Positions 1 to 8,762 of a stretch of 20,355 bases of DNA are shown here, one piece after another. Source of the stretch: Chara braunii (taxonomy: Eukaryota > Streptophyta > Charophyceae > Charales > Characeae). The notes below the pieces were generated by a model, which was given only the letters and a program-made list of their open reading frames with translations, did no database searches and was not told where the DNA came from. Within the stretch, counting starts at the first letter, position 1. Every line of letters starts with the position of its first letter. The stretch spans positions 1,660,000 to 1,680,354 of the forward strand of contig BFEA01000090.1 in the NCBI GenBank assembly GCA_003427395.1. Reading direction: 5' to 3'. Both the position numbers and the translations under genes were made by a program.

Positions 1-1042
1 TCCTGCCCTCCCACAGTCCAGCAATCGGGCCGTTGCGCTGCGAACCCCTGAAGCTATTTAAGAACGACGACTATTTTTAAACCTTCGGAATGTGAAGTCC
101 CTCACCAACTCCTTTCTTCTCCATGGCTTTCCCCTTCCTCCAAGGATCTCCCATTCCAGCACCACTCTTCTACACCTCAACACCTCAAGACTATGCCATC
201 AGACTTCTTTGTCAGCCCAACTATGGCTGGTGCTGGGTGGATGCTACGTCCTGCCCTCTCCTGCTAACACTACCTTGACCTAGTGCTCCTGCAGCCCAGC
301 GACATCCTGTTCGGGAGTATAGTTTACCACTCAAACCTGATTCGCTGTTCAACTCTTTTTTCATTTTCCTTTTCTTTTAAACCCACACACACGGTGCCTC
401 CAGTATTCCAGGGGGCGTCAGTCTGGTTACTTCTTCCCGGCGAACAGAGAAAACATTTCATTCATACCAATTGGAAGGGAAAACAAGGTAGGTGATCTCC
501 AGCAATCGGGATTGGTGCCCAGTCATTGGGAACTCGCGCCTGCCTACCTCCCACCATGTTCGTAGAAAAGGTCCATGCCAAGATGAAGATGCTCTTCGCC
601 TTACCTACTGGTAGGGAGGGTATTGGCAAAGAAACCAAGAGTAGAAACACTTGCCATAGCCTATGGGCTATTCGATCACGTCTGATAGTGAGAAGACTTT
701 CTTGGTCAAAATTAAAACACTTCATATGCCAATTTGGTTTGCACCCAATGGCGAGTCAGGATTACCAAGATTTCGCCAAATACAACGTAACACGTCGAAG
801 TGCAGTGTGACTTTCTATAGCTGCTATTTGGTCCAAGTCACCCTCCAAGATGGTGGGGTGATAGTCCTGAGGGATTCACACTGAGGTAGGATAGTGGGGA
901 CAGAGGGTTCACTAAGAGTATTGATGAGAGGAAGGCTTGGGAGGTAGGGTCACACCTCACAATTGTCCGGATAACCAATGGCTGACCGATGACTGCAACC
1001 ATCATATGTCTGGAATCCGGCCTCTACAACAACCTGGCCTCG
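1..1042. other. anonymous sequence, no supported gene
   Basis: I see no recognisable gene, RNA or transposon here. Open frames on both strands are under 95 codons and resemble no protein family I know. The stretch is pyrimidine-rich near 340-390 and otherwise of mixed composition. It ends at a 19-nt poly(A) run at 1043-1061 followed by a GA-rich tract. Confidence 0.6.
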
Positions 1043-1095
1043 AAAAAAAAAAAAAAAAAAAGAAGATGATGACGAAGAAGAAGAAAAAGAAAGAG
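1043..1095. repeat. poly(A) run and GAA-rich low-complexity tract
   Basis: A19 at 1043-1061 runs into an AAG/GAA-rich tract. It could be the tail of an old retroposed copy, but no body is recognisable upstream and I see no flanking direct repeat. The Lys-rich and Ser/Phe-rich frames across it are translations of this tract, not genes. Confidence 0.8.
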
Positions 1096-1127
1096 AATGC
1101 TGGAAGTGAATCAAAGCGAGGTTGACA

Positions 1128-1490
1128 TCAAATGTAGGTCGGCGACATAGCAAAGGTAGGCTTAGGCAGCAAAGAACAACTGCCTTGACTGACGATGTCG
1201 AAACCACAGCCGCGGTGGAGATGAAATACCACGGCCGCCAGAAAGTGGATTGACATCGCCAGTGTAGCTTGTTGGGCTAAACAACTCGACGAAGCCAAGA
1301 CCAGAGAATGGCCCCATCCAAGGCTTCCATCACAGCCAGAACTTGAGGGACCATAAGAACCAGTAATGAATGACTCATTGCCCCTCCAGTTGCACAGCCA
1401 TGCATCCTGGAGGTAATCAACCAAGGAGTTCTGGCCCATCGAGCAAACAACACAAAGTGAATGCAAGAAACCAAGCAGGGGCAATTGCAC
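1128..1490 (-). other. unassigned open frame of 120 codons
   Basis: A minus-strand open frame of 120 codons with several Trp, Cys and Gly residues and no family I recognise. A second minus-strand frame is also open over part of it (1277-1474), so openness alone says little. There is no promoter, start context or splice evidence. It could be a decayed exon. I list it only because the stretch lacks any repeat that would explain it. Confidence 0.12.
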
Positions 1491-1611
1491 TCTCTAAAAC
1501 CTCCCCTTTATCTATATGCATGTGGTAGATTAGGGCTGAGTCACACAGCACAAAACATATGCTGAACTCCGAAGATCTTCTTCATTACATGCGAAGTACA
1601 AAACTGGCCCA

Positions 1612-1768
1612 TTAAACCACCAGTGCTTCCTAACGTCGTGGCTGTTAACACGCCAGCCGCGGGCTCAGCGAACGGGCCACACGGAGAGCGCCCAAATTCA
1701 TCTGACTGGAAACGCTTCCGCTCAAATTTTTCCCGCCTCCAACATACGGCCAACGTACTGGCGGGATA
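1612..1768. mobile_element. family 2 TIR element (MITE-like), degenerate copy
   Basis: The left end reads TTAAACCACCAGTGC and the right end GTACTGGCGGGATAA, a decayed inverted copy of it. The same ends recur at 1893, 8023, 9199, 10625 and 14118. The interior is GC-rich and non-coding. It is about 157 bp, shorter than the roughly 200-bp copies elsewhere, so it probably carries deletions. Confidence 0.65.
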
Positions 1769-1892
1769 ACTCCGCATCGCATTAACAGTGTATAATCTCC
1801 CACCTTTACACTGGCATAGGCAGGAGCTTTTTTTGTATTTTCATATGTGGGAGCATTGCCGATGGAGCAGATTACAAAAGATCTCCCTCCAA

Positions 1893-2060
1893 TAAGCCAC
1901 CAGTACCTTTCCCAGCTATTGTTTCGGAGGCGCGCCGGGTAACGCGCTGGCCTGAAACGGAAGGGCGGCCGCCGATTAATTGAATCGGCGGCCAATCTTG
2001 ATTTTTGGGCCGGCGCGCAGTGCCCACGGCCGACATACGGGAAAGGTACTGGTGGTTTGA
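1893..2060. mobile_element. family 2 TIR element (MITE-like)
   Basis: The left end TAAGCCACCAGTACCTTTCC matches the reverse complement of the right end GGAAAGGTACTGGTGGTTTG over most of about 18 bp. The interior is very GC-rich, with CGGCGGCC and GGCGCGC blocks forming further inverted repeats around 1930-2015, so the whole 168 bp could fold into a hairpin. It has no coding capacity, as expected for a non-autonomous DNA transposon. The flanking bases right of the element (2061-2068) repeat GCCACCAG from its left end. Confidence 0.85.
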
Positions 2061-2084
2061 GCCACCAGTTCACACGAGCCTAAG

Positions 2085-2570
2085 TTGACGAAGCTACCTT
2101 CCAAGGCTCCCGAGCCTGCAACTGCATCTGTTCAATGCGGCCTGCACCCAACATGCAACTGTCTTTTTAATGTGGCCTGCGGTTTTTGCTCCTGGCCCAA
2201 GCGGCCGAATCGAAATGATCTTGCTGCGTCAACCAGCAAGAGCAATACTCTCCTTCAGGTGAACTTGTGGTTCAAACCACGTTTTCCACCTGATTCTGGA
2301 CATCCAAAGCATCTCAAGATCCCGGGACGAAATGCCCCACAGCGCTATGTTTTTCTACTCCCCACGCCGTTTGCTAAAGAAAAGTCCACTGACCGCGGAT
2401 GTGTTACAACATGCCCAAAGGGACAAGTAAAAGGGGTAACGCAGCACAGGTTAACTTTGAAGCAGAGTAGAGGAAGAATGGCAATAACCCTAGATGAGCT
2501 CCGCACTGTTCATGCGCGACAAGAAGGGCCGGAGTGCGTGCCCTGTGGCACACCCTGGCACCTTATGTAG
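2085..2570 (+). other. longest plain open frame, 161 codons, unassigned
   Basis: A 161-codon frame from ATG to TAG with no domain, signal peptide or repeat that I recognise. Cys, Pro, Lys and Arg are frequent and the N-terminal part repeats a GCGGCCTGCACCC-like stretch. It begins only 25 bp after a family 2 element, in repeat-rich DNA. I see no intron signals or promoter. It may be a chance frame in GC-moderate DNA; a real but unfamiliar gene cannot be excluded. Confidence 0.12.
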
Positions 2571-2714
2571 GCATCAGCCTCTTCAGACTCTGAAAACCCT
2601 TTCTGTATGTCCTTGGTGCAATATCAATGCAGCCTATTGACACTACCCGTCATGGTTTATCGGTCCGGCAAACTGAAGTAGATCTCAAAGGCACTTCTGA
2701 AAAGCCGTTACTGA

Positions 2715-2760
2715 AAAAAAAAAAAAAAAAAAGACGAAGAAAAAAAGAAGGGTATACAAA
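2715..2760. repeat. poly(A) run with A-rich continuation
   Basis: A20 at 2715-2734 followed by a GA/A-rich tail. No recognisable retroposon body or flanking duplication was found. Confidence 0.8.
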
Positions 2761-3596
2761 GTACAAGTGCCTGTCAGTTTGGTTATTTGTCATCCCATAG
2801 GCTTACATCTGTTTTCAGTGCTTTGTATATCTCTCTCTTTCTCTCCCCCTCCCCCCCTCCACCACAATACATATAAAACACATGAACACATTGTCACGTG
2901 ACCTACTTGATATGAAGAATACCAAGGATGGAATGAAAGGAGAATTGTGCTTGTCCACGCATTGAGTAGGAAAAGAAGCGAAAATGGAAAGAAGCATAGG
3001 TGGAAAAACAGACAAACGGAGATAAGATACGAGAAGAGACGGAAAGGGGCTGACGTAACTGAGCGTTTCGAAAACGTCTGCTGACTTGTCGTGCGAAAGA
3101 CAAAGCCTCAACTGTTTGGCGAACCGGATATTTAGAGACTACCAACACTCTTCAAGACCCAGGAAAAAAAAGGAGAAGATGGGAGTGCGAAAAAAAGGAG
3201 GAGATACTAGGCAGTGTACGGCCACTCTGCTAAGACCAAGGAAAAAGAGAGAGGAACACGTTCGTGCAAAATTGTGAATGTATTTTTCTTTTTCCTTTGT
3301 CTTTTTTCTTCCTCCTCGGTGACCCTATGTGATTCTTGCCCGTTCGCCCCTCTGTGTGCTGTCGACCACCCTCACAGTGATCCCTGTTTTTTTTTTTTTT
3401 CCCCTCTTGCTCTGACATCCGATTCAGGGGCAGAGCCCACCTCCCATGTTGCATTTCCGTCCCTTTGATCGTTGCGATCGGCACTCGAGAACGCACAGTC
3501 CTCTCAAGGTCTGAACTTGGCCCCGCGAGGGCACTCATCAATCAGTGCCCCATCAATCCTCTCAACGTCAGAACACTTGACCTCTTGATCAACATG
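2761..3596. other. anonymous sequence, low-complexity patches only
   Basis: No gene or named repeat is recognisable. A CT-rich patch (about 2829-2862), A-rich patches near 3160-3200 and T-rich tracts near 3283-3312 and 3389-3402 explain the short Lys/Arg-rich or Phe/Ser-rich frames. The stretch around 3470-3596 has short self-similar pieces (CCTCTCAA repeats) but no clear element. Confidence 0.5.
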
Positions 3597-3599
3597 TGA

Positions 3600-3867
3600 G
3601 GGTGCATACTGGAGGCCATTCGGTTTCTTTATTTTTCTTTTTTTTCTCTTTTTTCCCTTTTCTGTTGCACTGCTCCTCCATTCTGAAAGTGCCTCCAGGA
3701 AAAAAAAAAAAAAAAAAAAAAAAGGTGCCTCCTCAGAGTCCTCAACATGCCTCTACTTGTCAAATAGCAGGCATTACTACAGGCACACCTACGCCAGGAT
3801 TTCCCTGTGCATACCGCACGTCATTGCGACCAGATTCAGCCGAAAAAGTTCCTGTGTGAGTACGCCC
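3600..3867. mobile_element. probable family 3 element with TGA target duplication
   Basis: The left end GGGTGCATACT and right end GTGTGAGTACGCCC resemble the family 3 ends (GGGCATACTCACACT and its complement). The element is flanked by TGA at 3597-3599 and 3868-3870. At 268 bp it is longer than the 120-bp copies because it contains T-rich runs and an A24 tract (3700-3723). The ends are imperfect, so the pairing is an inference. Confidence 0.45.
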
Positions 3868-4125
3868 TGAGTTCAGGCCAATGGATGTAGAAGTTCACAC
3901 TCCCATGACTTCCCCGGGCGTATCTGGTCGTGACTCTGATGCAAGTACGGGGCGAGAGCTTCGGCGGAAAAAGTCCTTAATGTCTGGTTGTGTGCATGTA
4001 AACGTTCACACTCCCACGACTTCGCCGGGCGTATCTGGTCGTGATCCTGATGCAAATACGGGGCAAGAGCTTCTCCGAAAAAAGTCCTCTTGTCTGTTTG
4101 TGTGCATGCCCTCAGTTCACTCTGC
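3782..4125. repeat. 111-bp tandem repeat
   Basis: GTTCACACTCCC begins at 3893 and again at 4004, and GTTCACTCTGC at 4115, an exact 111-bp period. Units include CGGGCGTATCTGGTCGTGA and a GAAAAAAGTCCT block. A more diverged unit precedes them (about 3782-3892), overlapping the right end of the element at 3600-3867. A frame stays open across part of the array because 111 is a multiple of three; I do not regard it as a gene. Confidence 0.85.
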
Positions 4126-4129
4126 GGAC

Positions 4130-4682
4130 AAGAAGGCCACTTTATTTGTATTTTTTATTTTTATTTCTCCCCATGAAGGTCACTTGATTGCTGCATCTAG
4201 TTCCATTTTTCAATTTATATATATTTATAAATTTTATAAATCGTTAAACAGAACTGCCCGGCAATATTATCTTATATAATAATTATATAATAGATATATG
4301 CATATAAACTTGTCAGAATATAAGAACATTGCAGTATCCTTTTCCAAACATTTTCCCTTTCTTTTTTTTTCACTTTTCTCCTTCCAAAACTACTACGACC
4401 TGTTACAAAACAAAAAAGAAACCAAAATCTACAACCACGTGCGCAAATTTTTTTTCTTTTTTTTTCATCACCTACCTACCACTACTACTCAGGCTATGCT
4501 TCGCCTGTCCTCTTTCATCTTTTAATTTAATTTATTTTCTAATTTACAGTTCGCTTATCTGTGTCATCCAATTGGCGGCTACAAAAACCAACCACCTGCC
4601 TCCTGACAAATGTAATGATAACATGATGATGCATCTTCTTGCTCCCTGTCAAAACAGATTCAGAGTAATTATTTTACATTAT
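4130..4682. other. AT-rich spacer with poly(T) tracts
   Basis: AT-rich sequence with T-rich tracts at about 4140-4166, 4349-4377 and 4448-4467, and a TATATA/AATTATAT block near 4214-4306. A short motif, TCGTTAAACAGAACTGCCCG (4241-4260), recurs with two changes at about 14519-14538, also next to a TA-rich run, suggesting a shared dispersed repeat. No gene is supported; Phe-rich frames come from the T tracts. Confidence 0.55.
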
Positions 4683-4804
4683 GGGCCTCGCAGCACTACT
4701 CTCCAAATGTGCAAAACGAGACTGAATCCACCGCTAGAACATGGAAAGATACATTGCCATCTTTTCTGCCGTTTGTCCATGTTGAGAGTAGTGCGGCGAG
4801 GCCC
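4683..4804. mobile_element. family 4 TIR element (MITE-like)
   Basis: The left end GGGCCTCGCAGCACTACTCT matches the reverse complement of the right end AGAGTAGTGCGGCGAGGCCC with one difference over 20 bp. The 122-bp element has no coding capacity. A second, more diverged copy lies at 18032-18156. The GGGCC start recalls Tourist/PIF-Harbinger MITEs, but the 3-bp flanks (TAT and TTT) do not match cleanly, so superfamily assignment is tentative. Confidence 0.85.
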
Positions 4805-4864
4805 TTTATCAATTTTCATTCAGAGCAAATATCGGTCCCTAGCAGAAGGGGCAGGAAATTTGTT

Positions 4865-4948
4865 GGGGGGGGGGGGGCACAAGAACGATGGCCCAAAAGA
4901 GTGGAAAGAAAACAGGAGAAAGAGGGATGTACATTAGGGGGGGGGGGG
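4865..4948. repeat. two poly(G) tracts
   Basis: G13 at 4865-4877 and G12 at 4937-4948, about 60 bp apart. Each could form a G-rich secondary structure. No repeat element encloses them. Confidence 0.85.
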
Positions 4949-5088
4949 AAAAACAAAGGGAGAGGGATGAAGTTCTGATGAACAATCCGACAGAAACACC
5001 TCATTGACACGCAATAAATTTGTCATTTTTTTTCATTTTTTTCGTTTCCTCCGCTCTCCACCCCCTCCCCATCACATGCGTACTCTCA

Positions 5089-5208
5089 GGGCATACTCAC
5101 ACTTGGACTGTCCTGAAGGTATCTGACCGGAATTCCACCTTCACCTGGATGTATCTGGCCTCAATTACATCCAGATCTCAGTCCAAACGTCCTAGTGCGC
5201 GTATGCTC
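5089..5208. mobile_element. family 3 TIR element with TCA target duplication
   Basis: The left end GGGCATACTCACACT pairs with the right end AGTGCGCGTATGCTC. An internal palindrome of TGGATGTATCTGG and the complementary TACATCCAGAT lies in the middle. TCA sits immediately outside both ends (5086-5088 and 5209-5211). A 120-bp body, short TIRs starting GGGC and a 3-bp TNA duplication fit a PIF/Harbinger (Tourist-like) MITE. No transposase is encoded. Confidence 0.82.
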
Positions 5209-5290
5209 TCATCATGTCTTTGTCGGCAGACAAACATCATATGGGTGTGGCAAGTTGTCTACATCATAGCCAGCGAAAAAAAGAAAAAAA

Positions 5291-5429
5291 GTGTCCTTTG
5301 TGAGATCCGTTAATTCGGCGTTAAAATTGGAACGATACAGAGAATGAAGATTAGCATGGGCCCTGCGCAAGGGGGATATGCATAAAAATCGANAAATGGT
5401 CCANAAAAAAAAAAAAAAAAAAAAAAAAA
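5291..5429 (+). pseudogene. U6 snRNA retropseudogene with poly(A) tail
   Basis: The central U6 sequence is recognisable (TTAAAATTGGAACGATACAG, then GAAGATTAGCATGG and CCTGCGCAAGG), ending in the plant-type AAATGGTCCA and followed by A25 at 5405-5429. An AATTCGGCG stretch interrupts the 5' part, a TGA is inserted after the ACAGAGA region, and GGGGGATATG replaces the usual GGATGACACG. Two ambiguous bases fall at 5393 and 5404. The A tail and the absence of an upstream TATA or plant USE motif point to a processed copy, not a working gene. Confidence 0.9.
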
Positions 5430-5669
5430 TTGCCGACACATATGTTATCTCCAACCCACCACCAATCCTCCTCCCCCTCCTGCTCACGCACGCTGCAGAG
5501 ACCTGGATCTGGCACATCAGGACTGTATCGATGAAATCGGACCTCAAACATGGCCAGGTACGCTACAGAGACTGCAGAAGCCACATCAGCCTGATTCAGT
5601 TTATAAGCGTATCTGTTGCCCATTGTCTTCAATTGATTCGTAGTCGGGTGCATTCTCGGTGCTTCAGGC

Positions 5670-5846
5670 AGGGGCAAGTTCCCACTAGCAAAGAGGGTTG
5701 GATGATTGAGCACTGAATCTGGACATGTTTCATGCAAAGATGCAGAAAAGCAGATCAATCCAGATTTACTGCACCTTGCCAAAAACACGTCCAGATTCAG
5801 GTGTTTCAATACAATCCTCCTTGCTAGTGGGACCACCCCCCCCAGG
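5670..5846. mobile_element. family 5 TIR element (MITE-like)
   Basis: GGGGCAAGTTCCCACTAGCA on the left is complementary to CTTGCTAGTGGGACCACCCC on the right. Inside, CTGAATCTGGACATGTTT faces ACACGTCCAGATTCAGG, and ATGCAGAAAAGCAG faces TTTACTGCACC, so nearly the whole unit is a long imperfect palindrome. Copies also occur at 16647-16898 and 17127-17273. It is non-coding and non-autonomous; superfamily unknown because no clean target duplication is visible. Confidence 0.82.
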
Positions 5847-5950
5847 TGTGCAGAAAACATAACATCCACCCAGGCCAGTCCCTATTAAACACCCACCCGA
5901 AGAACAAAACACAGGAGAACATATAAAACAAGGCGGCATAAGACAATACA

Positions 5951-6052
5951 GTCCTTCGGGATACCCGTTAAAATTTTACCAACACAGAGAAGATTCGAAT
6001 GGCCGCTGCACAGGGATGACACACGTAAATCCAGAAATGGTCCAAATTATTT

Positions 6053-6085
<33 letters not shown>
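5951..6085 (+). pseudogene. U6 snRNA retropseudogene with long A tail
   Basis: A nearly full-length U6 copy: the GTCCTTCGGGATACCCG 5' stem-loop region, a mutated core (AAAATTTTACCAACACAGAG), CACAGGGATGACACACGTAA, and the plant-type GAAATGGTCCAAATT ending at 6048. A TATTTATTT link and about 30 A follow, to 6085. The many core substitutions make it non-functional. AGACAATACA occurs immediately upstream (5941-5950) and again at 6102-6111, a possible target duplication, although 16 nt separate the second copy from the A tail. Confidence 0.92.
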
Positions 6086-6248
6086 CATTACAACGTTCAA
6101 GAGACAATACACACCAGTTCCAGCAACCCGCGACACTACATGTGTGGCTCGCAAGATTGCTATGAATCTAGACTGGAAGTTGGACCAAATGCCGCAAACA
6201 CTCTTTGAGGGTAGAAATGGGCACCAAAGCCTAACATTACCAGTCTAC

Positions 6249-6293
6249 GTACCCCCCCTAACCCCCCCCCCACCCCCACCCCCCATCCGCCCG
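6249..6293. repeat. C-rich low-complexity tract
   Basis: Runs of C broken by TAA, A and T over about 45 bp. The single CCCTAACCC is embedded in uneven C runs and does not repeat with a telomeric period. The complementary G-rich strand could fold into a quadruplex. Confidence 0.8.
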
Positions 6294-6390
6294 GGGCGGT
6301 ACATTTTCCCCCTCCTGTCTGAACTGCCTGATAGGCAGAAAAATGAAGGGGAGTACCTTTTTTTCTGCCTATCGCGAACCCTGTTCTCGA

Positions 6391-6486
6391 TGCATACTGA
6401 CTCAGGAACTTATCTTAAACGTATCTGATGGCAATGGTGGCCTGATTCGGTAATCCCGATGAAACTGCCATGGCATGAGTATTCGC
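6391..6486. mobile_element. degenerate family 3 fragment
   Basis: TGCATACTGACTCAGG, ACTTATCTTAAACGTATCTGA and the distal GGCATGAGTATTCGC match the order of the element starting at 7409. The ends have diverged and the target duplication is lost. Confidence 0.45.
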
Positions 6487-6780
6487 TTTGGACGAAGTTT
6501 GGAGTTTGAACATATGTCGTCGGGCAACAAGAAAAAAGGGACAACCGTTGAAAAAGAAGCCAGGGTACTTTTTGTTCCCCCTTCCATGGGACACATCTCA
6601 AAAGGGGATTACTCACAAAAATCTACCCTTGCCTGCCTGCTTTTGACAAATGGTTGGGGGTAATTACGCCCCCAAACTATACCCCCATAAGCCGCTTAAA
6701 TGACAGCCATGGCTATTTCTGCCCTTCCGTCAAATTCACATGTTGGAGTAACTAACGGCAAACAGGGCGAGCTAAAGCAC

Positions 6781-7215
6781 AATTACACCCCCGTCACTCG
6801 TTTTTCTTCCACCGAAACTGAACACAACTTGATCACAAGGACTCGAGGAACGCATCCTTGCGGTCACACGCTAGTACATGGGCATTCCACGACAAACAGA
6901 GCAAGCAAAAGGACAATTACACCACCGAAACTCATCTTCCTTCCACCGAATCTATACAACTCGATCACAAGAAGCGCGCACCCTTGCACTCACGCTCTAG
7001 TACATGGGCTTTCAAGTCTGAACTCTGAAGTCCCTGGTTGGCGAAGCACATAGAACTTGTGGTCGGGAGAGCGCATTCGTGCATACGTCGGGTGCATCCT
7101 TGCGGTCACGCTCTAGTACATGGGCTTTCAAGTGTGTGAACTTCGAAGTCCGTGGTCAGCAAAGCGCATGGAGCTTGTGGTCGGGAGAGCACATTCATGG
7201 GTACGTTGGGTAGTC
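6781..7215. repeat. two overlapping tandem repeats (about 134 and 116 bp)
   Basis: AATTACACC with a downstream TTCCACCGAA and GATCACAAG occurs from 6781 and again from 6915 (134-bp offset). CTCTAGTACATGGGCTTTCA begins at 6995 and again at 7111 (116-bp offset), with GCTTGTGGTCGGGAGAGC-like blocks in both units. A related CGCTAGTACATGGGC block at about 6869 links the two series. This explains the small frames in the region; no gene is supported. Confidence 0.8.
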
Positions 7216-7408
7216 CAAACGGGGGTGTTGAAAGCCAGTCCGACCTATCATCCGGGCCAAGAAAAGGTATCGGTTCGAAGAATGCTTTGGGTTTGAAAAT
7301 GGTTCCCATCGAGGATGGGGACAAGTTGGGGTGCTTTCCATCAAGAGCACCCCCATGGCAGCAGATGCGGCACATCTGGGTTGCAGTAGATGTCGATAAA
7401 GACGATTA

Positions 7409-7810
7409 TGGCATACTCACACTAAGTACTATCTTAAATGTATCTGACCACATTTACAGCTGGACCTGGATGTATCTGGCCACAATTACACACAAGTAAA
7501 AAAAGTCCTACCAATGGCCTGAGTATGACCTTGTTCAGATTACTCCACTCCATTATTTTCGTCCTTGGCTAACTTCGCTTCATTACCACGTTTACGGCTG
7601 GACCTGGATGTACCTGGCCACAATCACATCCAGAAACAAGTAAAAAAAGTCCTGCCGGTGGCCTGAGAACGCACTTGTTCAGATCACTCCACTTTCCTAC
7701 TTGACTAACTTCGCTTCGTTAGCACATTCACGGCTGGACCTGGATGTATCTGGCCACAATTACATCCAGAAACAAGTAAAAAAAGTCCTACCGGTAGCCT
7801 GAGTATGCCC
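7409..7810. mobile_element. family 3 element expanded by internal tandem triplication
   Basis: The left end TGGCATACTCACACT starts next to TTA (7406-7408). The first right end GAGTATGACC (7521-7530) and the last one GAGTATGCCC (7801-7810) are both followed by TTG, one base off TTA. Between them the segment containing GGCTGGACCTGGATGTA, TGGCCACAAT and AAGTAAAAAAAGTCCT is present three times, with spacings of about 144 and 136 bp. So a 122-bp element was probably amplified together with its right flank. Confidence 0.75.
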
Positions 7811-8022
7811 TTGTTCAGATCACTCCACTCCATTATTTTCCTACTTGACTTCATTACACTGATTGTCAATTCTGAGGCCAAGTCATCGAACTGGCCTCCA
7901 AAACCACAAAAGCCTCTTCTGTCCGAACACACAGAGACGCTGTTGTTTTTGAAACTTGAGACCGCAGGATTTGGTCGGCAAGTCGGGGGGGGGGAGGGGG
8001 GGCATCCGTATTTCGTCTGTTG

Positions 8023-8305
8023 TTAAACCACCAGTATGCCCACCCAGTCTTAAAGGGGGGGGGGGGGAAAAAAAAAAAAGTATGCCACCCAGGCTTAGGG
8101 GAAAAGAAAAAAAAAAGTGCGCCACACAGGCTATCCTGTAAGAGTGACGGTGACTTATGTAAGGCTGCGTTCAGGCCCCCACCTAAGGGACCAAAAAGCC
8201 TGGCAGTGCCTGGAAGAAGGCCCTTGCCCCACAACGCTTCGGTAATCCAGGCATGGGCAAATACGAGCATCCGGAGGAAGCGGCTTCGGGACACGCGCTG
8301 TTTAA
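8023..8305. mobile_element. family 2 TIR element swollen by homopolymer inserts
   Basis: The left end TTAAACCACCAGTATGCC is typical of family 2. An internal AAGGGACCAAAAAGCCTGGC matches AAGGGACCAAAATGGTTGGC in the copy at 14118, and the right side ends in GCTGTTTAA. TTAA stands at both ends (8023-8026, 8302-8305). The left arm is repeated three times (8033, 8079, 8116) with G- and A-rich tracts between repeats, which accounts for much of the extra length compared with the usual 200 bp. Confidence 0.65.
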
Positions 8306-8502
8306 CAAAGCACCGAATTAAAGTTAATTATTAAACCCATCCCCCCTTTTCCCACCACATTACAGATAAATAATGAGCTTCAGAGAACGGCGTGAAAAGA
8401 AGGTGCAATGCTCCTCGCGTCTGTGTGATTGAGAGGGGGTGGTGGCCCACACACTACCCACCAAAAAATACGCACTTGCGCAAATACAGGCTTAGGTGGA
8501 AC

Positions 8503-8522
8503 CCCCCCCCCCCCCCCCCCCC
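8503..8522. repeat. poly(C) tract
   Basis: About 20 consecutive C residues, followed by TTTTCC. No enclosing element is recognised. Confidence 0.9.
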
Positions 8523-8671
8523 TTTTCCTGACAAAAGGGGGTCAAGAACACAGAGGCCCAACAATTGCTCTCGACATTGATGCACCACCAGAATCGCAGC
8601 GCTACTGTACAGAGCACCACGACACACACAATCATTTGCTCTGCAAACAACAGTCGGTAGAATCTCACCCA

Positions 8672-8760
8672 CGTTACTTGTTTCTGGACGGAATTGCAGC
8701 TAAATGCATAGACGTACGACCGGAAATGCTGCCAGATACATTTAAGATAGTGCTACACAT
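8672..8760 (-). mobile_element. degenerate family 3 fragment, inverted
   Basis: Read on the minus strand, it contains AGCACTATCTTAAATGTATC followed by a diverged core and TCCAGAAACAAGTAA. These match the order of blocks in the 7409 element (ACTATCTTAAATGTATC, then CCAGAAACAAGTAAAA). The outer ends are lost. Confidence 0.55.
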
Positions 8761-8762
8761 AT

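Noticed and set aside
1645-2073. 142-codon minus-strand frame
   Set aside because: It spans two family 2 elements, and the similar peptide pieces come from their TIRs and GC-rich interiors.
2268-2281. GTGGTTCAAACCAC near-palindrome resembling two fused family 2 tips
   Set aside because: No element body or second end on either side; 14 bp is too short to support a solo-tip claim.
3881-4279. 132-codon plus-strand frame
   Set aside because: Most of it is the 111-bp tandem repeat, whose period is divisible by three, followed by AT-rich spacer.
4865-4948. Paired poly(G) tracts as a regulatory quadruplex
   Set aside because: Homopolymers are frequent across the window and no promoter or gene is nearby to give them context.
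6249-6293. Telomere-like CCCTAA repeat
   Set aside because: Only one CCCTAACCC occurs in uneven C runs, with no periodic array.
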